Shown: positions 1 to 6,177 of the stretch, one piece after another | Layout of the letters: each line of letters begins with the position of its first letter | Numbering within the stretch: position 1 is the first letter of the stretch | NCBI GenBank assembly: GCA_018222665.1 | Contig: JAAEZW010000040.1 | Coordinates: 3,334 to 11,101, forward strand | From: Paracoccaceae bacterium | GTDB taxonomy: Bacteria > Pseudomonadota > Alphaproteobacteria > Rhodobacterales > Rhodobacteraceae | DNA length: 7,768 nucleotides | Direction: 5' to 3' | Notes under the pieces: model-generated | The model's database searches: none | The model's input: only the letters and a program-made list of their open reading frames with translations | Told to the model about the DNA's origin: nothing | Made by a program: the position numbers and the translations under genes

Positions 1-836
1 AATGATTTTTCGGCAACTGATTTGACCAAATCATTGGGAACCAGCAATGTCGCCTCTTCGTTTAGAATATCTACGACAAACAGCAAAACTTGGTCTGCGC
101 CATCTTCGACCGCAACATCCACCATGCTGGCCATCAGTCTATCTTTGCGGTCCAGAACGATTTTCGGCGCTGTGGTTTCCAGAACAGACACACGGAACTG
201 TTTTCCGCCCACTTCATATTCCTTGGAATCCATGCGCAACAATTCGGCATCACTGAACGCAGATACATCTGATTTCGCCTCAAACAGATCGGCGGCATAG
301 GCGGCCATATCAATTCCCAGATCATCTGCCAATTTCTGTGCAACCGCGCGATCATGGTCGGTTGTTGTGGGGCTGCGGAATTCCAATGTGTCTGACAAAA
401 TACAGGATAGGGCCGCGCCCTTGATCGCCTCGGGCATTTTGGCGGCATCTTCACCCATCAGATCGTACATAATTGTTGCGGTGCAGGCCAACGGACGGAT
501 CGTGATATCAATTGGACCCTTTGTTTCCAAACCACCCACCAATTTGTGGTGATCAATAATGGCCTGAATATCCGCATCATTGATACCATTGGGCAATTCA
601 GCGGGGTTATTCGTATCAACAATCACGACAGGCGCGCCTGCATCAACTCCACCAATGATTTCTGGCTTATCAAGGTTCCAACGCTTTAGGACGAATGCCG
701 CCTCAGTATTGGGTTCACCCAATAGTTTTGGTGCGGCTGCGATGCCCTTTACCTCGTTCAAATACCATGACCAAACAATGGGGGAACCCGTTGAATCTGT
801 GTCGGGGGATTTGTGGCCAAAAATCTGTAGTGTCAT
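1..836 (-). CDS. ppaC: Manganese-dependent inorganic pyrophosphatase (family II, DHH superfamily), C-terminus cut by window edge
   Basis: Hydrolyses pyrophosphate to two phosphates in the cytoplasm, pulling biosynthetic reactions forward. 278 residues are visible; the family usually has about 305-310, so roughly 30 C-terminal residues, including the substrate-binding basic motif, lie outside the window. Metal-site motifs are all present: GHKSPDTDS (residues 7-15; H8, D12, D14), VDTNN (73-77; D74), DHH (95-97) and SDT (148-150; D149). These line up with the ligands of Bacillus subtilis family II pyrophosphatase. The remaining part matches the DHHA2 domain in style. The ATG at 836-834 follows AAGGA at an 8-base spacing, which supports this start. 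It lies 64 bases downstream of yaaA and has its own promoter (872-900), so it need not depend on the upstream genes. Family identity is very secure; the gene symbol is by homology. Confidence 0.95.
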   Translation of the reverse strand, partial: MTLQIFGHKSPDTDSTGSPIVWSWYLNEVKGIAAAPKLLGEPNTEAAFVLKRWNLDKPEIIGGVDAGAPVVIVDTNNPAELPNGINDADIQAIIDHHKLVGGLETKGPIDITIRPLACTATIMYDLMGEDAAKMPEAIKGAALSCILSDTLEFRSPTTTDHDRAVAQKLADDLGIDMAAYAADLFEAKSDVSAFSDAELLRMDSKEYEVGGKQFRVSVLETTAPKIVLDRKDRLMASMVDVAVEDGADQVLLFVVDILNEEATLLVPNDLVKSVAEKS

Positions 837-871
837 TGCAGTCGTCCTTTGCAAAATCATCTTTTGCGCGC

Positions 872-900
872 CTTATACGCGGCGTTCGGACGATTGTCAC
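872..900 (-). promoter_or_regulatory. Sigma70-like promoter of ppaC
   Basis: Reading the minus strand, GTGACA (900-895) matches the -35 consensus at 5 of 6 positions. TATAAG (877-872) matches the -10 consensus at 5 of 6. The spacer is exactly 17 bases. Transcription would begin near 865, leaving a leader of about 28 bases that contains the AAGGA ribosome site. The -35 box directly abuts the yaaA stop codon (903-901). This is pattern matching only; no transcript data were available. Confidence 0.6.
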
Positions 901-1659
901 CTAGTCAGAGGCGCGCAGGAACACGGGTTTTTCGGGCGATGACATTTCAGGCTGATAGGCATATCCACCCACCATGAAATCACACAGCGCATCGACCGTT
1001 TTGATACGGTTTTCCACAATATAACGGGCCATCGATCCACGCGCGCGTTTTGCATAAAAACTAACGATGCGGGGTCCCTTTTCATGATCCTCATAAAATT
1101 GCGGCGTGATTACGCGCAATGACAGTTTTTTCAAATCAACTGCCCCAAAATATTCTTGGGATGCACAGTTGACCAAAATATCTGATCCTGCTGCCTCTGC
1201 ATCTTGGTTCAACTCGGTTGCGATCCGATCGCCCCAGTATTCGTAGAGTGAGGTTTTGCGCCCCACTTTCAAACGACTGCCCATTTCCAAACGATAGGGC
1301 TCAATTTCATCCAAGGGGCGCAACAAACCATAAAGACCCGACAAAATCCGCAAATGATCCTGCGCCCAGCGCAGGGCATCTTCATCAATTGTTGCGGCCT
1401 CAAATCCCTGATAGGTGTCACCAGCAAATGCAAATACCGCAGCTTTCTTTTCTTGTTCGCCAAATTCAGAAAACCGTGTTTTGTTCAACTTGGCCAATGG
1501 TTCGGACAAATGCATCAAATCCCGCAATCCTTGGATTGTCAGACGTCCTGCGGCCTTGGCCAGTTTTGTGGCGTCCTCGGGAAAACGCGGTTCTGTGACC
1601 GTCACATCTGTTAAGGGCGACATATCAAGTTTTTTGGCAGGCGAGACGACTACAAGCAT
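901..1659 (-). CDS. yaaA: YaaA-family peroxide stress protein (UPF0246/DUF328)
   Basis: 252 residues, close to the 258 of E. coli YaaA, and collinear with it along its length. In E. coli, YaaA limits intracellular iron and protects DNA and protein during hydrogen peroxide stress; the family binds DNA, but its exact biochemical activity is unsettled. Family blocks visible: MLVVVSPAKKLD at the N-terminus, FAGDTYQGFEA (78-88), RILSGLYGLLRPLD (104-117), PYRLEMG (121-127), NCASQEYF (164-171), and the basic SFYAKRARGSMARY (200-213). The reading frame extends upstream to 1722, but I place the start at the ATG at 1659-1657. There the family's conserved N-terminus begins, and AAGGA sits 8 bases upstream. 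The gene lies 86 bases after recQ. I found no convincing promoter in that gap, so co-transcription with recQ is possible. Confidence 0.95.
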   Translation of the reverse strand: MLVVVSPAKKLDMSPLTDVTVTEPRFPEDATKLAKAAGRLTIQGLRDLMHLSEPLAKLNKTRFSEFGEQEKKAAVFAFAGDTYQGFEAATIDEDALRWAQDHLRILSGLYGLLRPLDEIEPYRLEMGSRLKVGRKTSLYEYWGDRIATELNQDAEAAGSDILVNCASQEYFGAVDLKKLSLRVITPQFYEDHEKGPRIVSFYAKRARGSMARYIVENRIKTVDALCDFMVGGYAYQPEMSSPEKPVFLRASD

Positions 1660-1745
1660 TTGAACATCCTTTCGTATCCCTGATTTAGAGTGATGTAGGG
1701 CGCTATTCAACATACTTTGCAAAAGCAGTTGTTAGAGCCGCAAAT

Positions 1746-3782
1746 TCATTGCGCGGCAATGACCTCCAAAAACGCCGATCCAAACCGTTCCGCACGTCGA
1801 TCGCCCAAGATACGGTTCATCGAAACAGCATCCCGCGGCTTTAGTTCAGCAATCTTTGCAAGGAGTGATGCGGAACAGCTCATTGGTTTTTCCGTGCCGC
1901 ATTCGCCCCGCATCAGATCCGCCTGCACCTCAAGCAGTTGATCATAAACGGTGCCCTCATTGCGGCCCGCGAATTTTTTGCGACTGGGGTGCATTTCCTG
2001 AACTTCACCCACGATGACCTCAAGGAAAGCCGCGCCATAGGTATCCAACTTTTTAGACCCTATTCCGTTGATTTTGGCCATTTCATCAAAATTCTTGGGA
2101 CGCTTTTGCGCCATTTCGATCAGGGTTTTGTCATTGAAAACGATATAGGCAGGAACATCCGCCTGTTCCGCCAAAAATCGCCGCTTGGCCTTAAGTGCGG
2201 ACAACAGCGGTGCATCCTCATCCGACACAAGCGTCTTTACATTTGGTCGTGATTTTTCAACCTTCAGCGTGTCCATGCGCAATGTGATGGATTGTTGATC
2301 CTTTAAAATCGATAGACCCGCTTGGGTCATGCAAAGTGCGCCATGGCGGGAGGGATCAGGACGCGCCAGATCATGGCCCATCATCTGCCGAAAAATACCT
2401 TGCCAGTTCTGTTTGCTTATATCGCGTCCCACGCCAAAGGTGGGCAAATCGGCATGACCATGCTGACGCATTTTTTCGGTATCGGCCCCAATTAGAATAT
2501 CAATCAAATGACCTGCGCCAAAGCGTTCATCCGTGCGCAGCATAGCAGAAAGCGCCTTGCGCACGGCCGTTGTGCCGTCAAAGGTTTCAGGTGGTTTTTC
2601 GCATAGATCGCATTTGCCACAATTTTGCGCCTGCTCCCCAAAATATCCCAATAGGACCGAACGGCGACATTCCAACGCCTCGGCCAATCCCAAGAGCGCA
2701 TTCAAGCGCCCATGATCTGCATGACGGCGTTCAGGGGGCGCAAGGCTTTCGTCGATTTGGGTACGTCGAAAACGAATATCTTCTGCACCATATAGCGTCA
2801 GGGTTTCAGCCTCGGCACCATCACGCCCTGCGCGTCCGATTTCCTGATAATACGCCTCGATTGATTTGGGTAAATCCGCATGCGCCACCCAACGGATATC
2901 AGGTTTATCCACGCCCATGCCAAAGGCCACCGTGGCCACCACGATTAGGCCCTCTTCTTTGTTAAAGCGTTCCTCAACCACACGCCGATCAACGGGGTCC
3001 ATTCCCCCATGATAGAAACAGGTTTGGTGCCCTTCGTCCGCCAATGCCTTGGCCAGGCTTTCGGTTTTTGATCGTGTTCCGCAATACACGATCCCCGACT
3101 GCCCACGCCGCGCGTCGGCATAATCAATAATCTGTCGACGCGGGTTGTTTTTGACAGCAAAGGCCAGATGAATGTTTGGGCGATCAAATCCACGCAGAAA
3201 CGTTTTTGGCGGATGATCATCAAATAGGCGCGTAACGATTTCCGCACGTGTTTCGGCATCTGCCGTGGCCGTAAAGGCAGACAGTGGGACACCCAGCTGT
3301 CGGCGCAATTCGCCAATCTTTAGATAATCGGGACGAAAATCGTGACCCCACTGACTGACGCAATGTGCCTCATCCACCGATATCATACCGACGCGATACC
3401 GACGTAATACCGACGTGATTTGCGCAGACCCCAAACGCTCGGGTGCGAGGTACAAAAGGCGCAGGGAGCAATCCTCAAGAGCGGCAAAAATTTCATCATT
3501 TTCTTCTTGGGTATTTGCCGATGTCAGCGCCCCTGCCCCAACTCCAATGGAACGCAATGCACGGACCTGATCGCGCATCAATGCGATCAGCGGGGATACC
3601 ACAATCGTCACACCGTCACGCAAAAGCGCAGGTAATTGATAACAAAGAGATTTTCCGCCACCCGTAGGCATAATGGCAAGGACATTTTCGCCCTGCGTGA
3701 CCGCATCAACAATATCCTTTTGCCCGGGCCTGAAGTCATCAAACCCGAATACATCGCGCAAAACTGCTGATGCGTCCGTCAT
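1746..3782 (-). CDS. recQ: ATP-dependent DNA helicase RecQ
   Basis: A 3'-5' superfamily 2 DNA helicase that acts in recombinational repair and at stalled replication forks. 678 residues, longer than E. coli RecQ (about 610). Order of domains: helicase motif I TGGGKS (40-45); motif II DEAH (137-140), followed by the RecQ aromatic-rich loop around SQWGHDFRPDY (143-153); TAT motif III (171-173); motif VI QEIGRAGRDG (313-322). A zinc site follows with C372, C388, C391 and C394, then a winged-helix RQC region to about 510. An HRDC domain occupies about 520-590. The tail (about 610-675) resembles a second, degenerate HRDC half ending in FGSAFLEVI, which echoes YGAAFLEVI (582-590). The ATG at 3782 follows AAGG at a 7-base spacing. 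Ninety-six bases separate it from yggT upstream. All key catalytic motifs are intact. Confidence 0.97.
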   Translation of the reverse strand: MTDASAVLRDVFGFDDFRPGQKDIVDAVTQGENVLAIMPTGGGKSLCYQLPALLRDGVTIVVSPLIALMRDQVRALRSIGVGAGALTSANTQEENDEIFAALEDCSLRLLYLAPERLGSAQITSVLRRYRVGMISVDEAHCVSQWGHDFRPDYLKIGELRRQLGVPLSAFTATADAETRAEIVTRLFDDHPPKTFLRGFDRPNIHLAFAVKNNPRRQIIDYADARRGQSGIVYCGTRSKTESLAKALADEGHQTCFYHGGMDPVDRRVVEERFNKEEGLIVVATVAFGMGVDKPDIRWVAHADLPKSIEAYYQEIGRAGRDGAEAETLTLYGAEDIRFRRTQIDESLAPPERRHADHGRLNALLGLAEALECRRSVLLGYFGEQAQNCGKCDLCEKPPETFDGTTAVRKALSAMLRTDERFGAGHLIDILIGADTEKMRQHGHADLPTFGVGRDISKQNWQGIFRQMMGHDLARPDPSRHGALCMTQAGLSILKDQQSITLRMDTLKVEKSRPNVKTLVSDEDAPLLSALKAKRRFLAEQADVPAYIVFNDKTLIEMAQKRPKNFDEMAKINGIGSKKLDTYGAAFLEVIVGEVQEMHPSRKKFAGRNEGTVYDQLLEVQADLMRGECGTEKPMSCSASLLAKIAELKPRDAVSMNRILGDRRAERFGSAFLEVIAAQ
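3385..3417. repeat. 11-bp tandem repeat, three copies, inside recQ
   Basis: On the plus strand, the 9-base core ATACCGACG plus two variable bases (CG, TA, TG) repeats three times head to tail at 3385-3395, 3396-3406 and 3407-3417. In recQ it encodes the segment just before the DEAH motif (about residues 123-133). Because 11 is not a multiple of three, each copy is read in a different frame. The distance from APERL to DEAH (19 residues) equals that in E. coli RecQ, so no net insertion is evident. Confidence 0.85.
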
Positions 3783-3822
3783 TATTTACCTTGGTTACTG
3801 CTCTTTTTCACAATGTCCCATA

Positions 3823-3833
3823 GGTCAATGACC
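3823..3833. other. Short perfect palindrome in the yggT-recQ gap
   Basis: GGTCA and TGACC arms flank a single central base, 41 bases upstream of the recQ start. It could be half of a regulator site, but a 5-bp palindrome may easily occur by chance. The rest of the 96-base gap (3783-3878) shows no clear promoter or terminator. The best -10-like hexamer (GATAAT, minus strand, around 3850) lacks a matching -35. Confidence 0.2.
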
Positions 3834-3878
3834 ATGACAAGCCACGGATTATCGAAATATTGCAGGTCTTTGTTTTAA

Positions 3879-4250
3879 TTAAAGAAACGCACGAAAAATT
3901 TCTGGAAGGATGTAATTTTGCAGTGAAATGACAATGATAAACGCGACCAAAGGCGCCAAATCCATTGGGCGTGTATCTGGCAAAATACGGCGAATGGGTT
4001 GGTAGATCGGCTCGAGCAATTTGTTCAAACCAATCCAAATTTGAGCAACCAAAGGCTGATGTAGATTGCGGCGAATGGGTTGGTAGATCGGCTCAAGCAA
4101 TTTGTTCAAACCAATCCAAATTTGCGCTACCAAAGGCTGATGAAGATTAAGAACCTGAAAATTGATCAGCCAACTCATGATGATGTGGATAATCATCATA
4201 AAATACACAACACTAAGGATCAGTTGCAAAGGTCCGTAAATTGCCATCAT
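3879..4250 (-). CDS. yggT: YggT-family integral membrane protein with an internal 27-residue tandem duplication
   Basis: A small inner-membrane protein of the YggT/Ycf19 family (PF02325), linked elsewhere to osmotic or pH tolerance and to cell-division or photosystem assembly; its biochemical role is unclear. The start is ATG 4250-4248, eight bases after AAGGAG. The in-frame GTG at 4259 directly abuts that ribosome site, so it is unlikely. The product is 123 residues against about 96-100 for the family. One hydrophobic helix spans roughly 8-30 and a second roughly 98-116. Between them lies the family signature EPIYQPIRR leading to ILPDTRPMDLAP. The segment NLHQPLV...QPIRR (35-61) is repeated residue for residue at 62-88, which explains the extra length. 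The gene is 66 bases downstream of glpD and 96 upstream of recQ. Family identity is strong; function is unknown. Confidence 0.9.
   Translation of the reverse strand: MMAIYGPLQLILSVVYFMMIIHIIMSWLINFQVLNLHQPLVAQIWIGLNKLLEPIYQPIRRNLHQPLVAQIWIGLNKLLEPIYQPIRRILPDTRPMDLAPLVAFIIVISLQNYILPEIFRAFL
3988..4149. repeat. 81-bp tandem duplication (x2) within yggT
   Basis: Copies occupy 3988-4068 and 4069-4149. Apart from the final base at the copy boundary, they differ at four positions: 4014/4095, 4044/4125, 4047/4128 and 4062/4143. All four are third-codon-position silent changes (Leu, Val, Ala, Leu codons), so the encoded 27-residue units are identical. The length is a multiple of three and the frame is kept. 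Enough silent change has accumulated to show that the duplication is not brand new, while no residue change was tolerated. Confidence 0.97.
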
Positions 4251-4316
4251 GGTGAACACTCCTTGGTTACACAGGAGGTAAGGTTTTTTGCGACAAAGAA
4301 CAAGAGTACGCTGATT

Positions 4317-6098
4317 TTATTGGTTATCCAAAATATATGTATTGATCACATCAATCTGTGCTGAGGTAAGTTTGAGACCCATCCTCGAACGCCGCCACAC
4401 AAAATCGTCTGCCGTTTGAACAAATTCGTTTTTAATGCCCCAATCCAGTTCAGCCGCGGTAACATCACATCCAAAATTCTGTTTTTGATCAGGTGTTTGT
4501 GTGACCGGGGCAATGATTTTTACCGCATTCGTTCCATACATACGAACCATTCGCGTGGCCCAAGAAGGTGTCAAAAATGGGGTAAGTTTGAGACCCAGCC
4601 TCGTACGCCGCCACACAAAATCGTCTGCCGTTTGAACAAATTCGTTTTCAATGCTCCAATCCAGTTCAGCCGCGGTAATATCACATCCATAATTATGTTT
4701 TTTATCAAGTGCTTGTGCGACCGCGGTAATGATTTTTATCGCATTCGTTCCATACATACGAACCATTCGCGTGGCCCAAGAAGGTGTCAAAAAATCATAG
4801 GTGTCCAAAAGATTTTCGACCAATGCATCAAACCCACCGACGTCAAAATCACCGCCAGGTAATGGCACGCGTTTTGTCCATGGAGCGGACTTAACGCCCA
4901 GCGCATTTTCGATTTCAACCAACGCGCTTTCCGCCAATTTTCGATAGGTTGTGATTTTCCCGCCAAAGATATTCAAAACAGGCGCTTGCCCATTTGAATT
5001 GTCCACCTTTAACACATAATCCCGCGTCGCAGCCGATGCGGATGACGCCCCATCATCGTAAAGCGGGCGCACACCAGAAAACGTCCAAACAATATCATCC
5101 TTAGTCACTGGGGTTTCAAAATATTGCGAGGCAAATTTCAATAGATATGCCTGTTCTTCGGCGGTGCATTCGACCGGTGCATTTGGATCTAAGTGATCCT
5201 GATCCGTTGTGCCGATCAAGGTGAAAACATTTTCGTAAGGAATCGCAAAGATAATGCGACCATCCGTTCCTTGAAAAAAATAGGCCTTGTTATGATCATA
5301 TAACTTGCGGGTGACTATGTGGCTTCCACGAACCAATCGCACGCCTTCATTGGTTTTCAATCCCAGTGTTTGACCCAACAATTCACCAACCCACGGGCCA
5401 GCTGCGTTCACGATCATTTTCGTCGTGATTTCGTGTCTAACTTGGGTCTTTTGATCCAACAGTGTAATAATCCAATGGTCCGACTGTCGGCTGGTCGCAA
5501 CCACCTTGGTACGCGTCATGATCGTCGCGCCACGCTGTTTTGCATCTTGCGCATTCAACGTCACAAGACGAGAATCCTCGATCCAGCAATCGGAATATTC
5601 AAATGCTTTCACAAACGATTGTTTCAGCGGACCTCCCTCTTGTGCGGTACGCAAATTCAACGTTTTGGTCGCCGGCAAAACCTCTCGACCACCCATGTGG
5701 TCATATAGAAACAGACCCAGTCGAATTAACCAATCAGGCCTGCGGCCCTTCATCCATGGCATGATCTTTTGCAACAATCGTGATGTCGGCGTGCTGTTGT
5801 CAAATCGCATGTCGGGCGCGATTGGCAAAACAAAACGCATTGGCCAACTGATATGCGGCATGGCATGCAGCAAATGTTCGCGTTCTATCAGCGCCTCTTT
5901 CACCAACCGAAATTCAAAATATTCTAGGTAACGAAGGCCGCCATGAAATAATTTTGTAGACGCCGAAGATGTTGCCGAAGCAAGATCATTCATTTCGGCC
6001 AGACCCACGCGATACCCACGTCCGACTGCATCACGTGCGATACCACACCCGTTAATACCGCCCCCGATAACAAAGACATCAAAATCATAATCATACAT
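4317..6098 (-). CDS. glpD: Aerobic glycerol-3-phosphate dehydrogenase GlpD with a duplicated C-terminal domain
   Basis: A membrane-associated flavoprotein that oxidises sn-glycerol 3-phosphate to dihydroxyacetone phosphate and passes electrons to ubiquinone. 593 residues against about 501 in E. coli. FAD-binding IGGGINGCG (11-19) opens the protein; SSASTKLFHGGLRYLEYFEF (44-63) is nearly identical to the E. coli block. GVRPLYDD (342-349) carries the substrate-site arginine region, TRDYVL (358-363) follows, and GGKITTYRKLAE (379-390) closes the FAD domain. The C-terminal helical domain is present twice: residues 436-507 and 508-579, each running from FLTPSWATRM to GLKLT. Removing one copy gives about 521 residues, a normal length. 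The ATG at 6098 follows GAGG at about 8-base spacing. A promoter with GlpR-like half-sites lies directly upstream, suggesting induction by glycerol-3-phosphate. Whether the enlarged cap domain is active cannot be told from sequence. Confidence 0.95.
   Translation of the reverse strand: MYDYDFDVFVIGGGINGCGIARDAVGRGYRVGLAEMNDLASATSSASTKLFHGGLRYLEYFEFRLVKEALIEREHLLHAMPHISWPMRFVLPIAPDMRFDNSTPTSRLLQKIMPWMKGRRPDWLIRLGLFLYDHMGGREVLPATKTLNLRTAQEGGPLKQSFVKAFEYSDCWIEDSRLVTLNAQDAKQRGATIMTRTKVVATSRQSDHWIITLLDQKTQVRHEITTKMIVNAAGPWVGELLGQTLGLKTNEGVRLVRGSHIVTRKLYDHNKAYFFQGTDGRIIFAIPYENVFTLIGTTDQDHLDPNAPVECTAEEQAYLLKFASQYFETPVTKDDIVWTFSGVRPLYDDGASSASAATRDYVLKVDNSNGQAPVLNIFGGKITTYRKLAESALVEIENALGVKSAPWTKRVPLPGGDFDVGGFDALVENLLDTYDFLTPSWATRMVRMYGTNAIKIITAVAQALDKKHNYGCDITAAELDWSIENEFVQTADDFVWRRTRLGLKLTPFLTPSWATRMVRMYGTNAVKIIAPVTQTPDQKQNFGCDVTAAELDWGIKNEFVQTADDFVWRRSRMGLKLTSAQIDVINTYILDNQ
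4365..4796. repeat. 216-bp tandem duplication (x2) within glpD
   Basis: Copies lie at 4365-4580 and 4581-4796, offset by exactly 216 bases (72 codons). Over the first 213 aligned bases I count 14 mismatches (about 93% identity), with identical blocks of about 40 and 50 bases at each end. Reading glpD, every one of the 14 changes an amino acid: 11 at codon position 1, two at position 2, one at position 3. The last three bases of each copy differ (TGG versus ATC on the plus strand) and may mark the original junction. Confidence 0.97.
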
Positions 6099-6101
6099 CT
6101 G

Positions 6102-6130
6102 AAACGCCTCTTAACCGACTTGGGGCGTTT
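6102..6130 (-). other. Inverted repeat covering the glpD ribosome site
   Basis: AAACGCC (6102-6108) and GGCGTTT (6124-6130) form a perfect 7-bp inverted repeat with a 15-base loop. In RNA, the arm next to the start codon would cover part of the glpD Shine-Dalgarno sequence. The distal arm overlaps the -10 box of the predicted glpD promoter. A transcript starting at that promoter (near 6121) would therefore lack it, and only read-through RNA from the upstream gene could form the stem. There is no U-tract, so it is not a Rho-independent terminator. Confidence 0.4.
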
Positions 6131-6156
6131 ATGTCTGTATTTTCGTTTTTGGTCAA
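6128..6156 (-). promoter_or_regulatory. Sigma70-like promoter of glpD
   Basis: On the minus strand, TTGACC (6156-6151) matches the -35 consensus at 5 of 6 positions. CATAAA (6133-6128) matches the -10 consensus at 4 of 6. The spacer is 17 bases. The predicted start near 6121 gives a leader of about 23 bases. One GlpR-like half-site lies in the spacer and two lie just upstream of the -35, a layout that fits repression. Confidence 0.6.
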
Positions 6157-6177
6157 TAATGTTCGTTTATGTTCGCT
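6138..6177. promoter_or_regulatory. Putative GlpR operator: phased 10-bp direct repeats
   Basis: Three copies of a 10-base element lie in the same orientation on the plus strand: TATTTTCGTT (6138-6147), AATGTTCGTT (6158-6167) and TATGTTCGCT (6168-6177). A poor fourth match fills the slot at 6148-6157. The first two fit the E. coli GlpR half-site WATKYTCGWW as I recall it, and the third misses one base. The 10-bp register puts them on one face of the helix. The placement around the glpD promoter supports a DeoR-family GlpR repressor as the binder. No glpR gene is visible in this window. Confidence 0.6.

Noticed and set aside
22..942. Several plus-strand open frames opposite ppaC and a shifted minus-strand frame at 134-454
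   Set aside because: The catalytic motifs of the pyrophosphatase fix the true frame; the others are low-complexity shadows.
1218..1598. Plus-strand open frame of 126 codons opposite yaaA
   Set aside because: Shadow of a conserved YaaA coding sequence; Pro/Arg/Ser-rich with no recognisable domain and no ribosome site.
1660..1745. Possible yaaA promoter in the recQ-yaaA gap
   Set aside because: The best pair (TTGAAT with TCTAAA, 15-base spacing) is too weak in both boxes and spacing to report as a feature.
3808..4038. Minus-strand open frame of 76 codons overlapping the yggT end
   Set aside because: It is a shifted frame of the yggT repeat region running into the intergenic gap. It has no family resemblance and conflicts with the well-supported yggT frame.
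4251..4316. Possible promoter or terminator between glpD and yggT
   Set aside because: No stem followed by a T-run, and no -35/-10 pair above background; yggT may simply be co-transcribed with glpD.
3985..4800. CRISPR array or mobile-element signature from the repeated blocks
   Set aside because: The repeats are directly adjacent, have no spacers, terminal inverted repeats or transposase, and lie in frame within known protein families.
5319..5931. Overlapping plus-strand open frames opposite glpD (129 and 141 codons)
   Set aside because: Both lie opposite the strongly conserved FAD domain of GlpD, overlap each other, and resemble no family.
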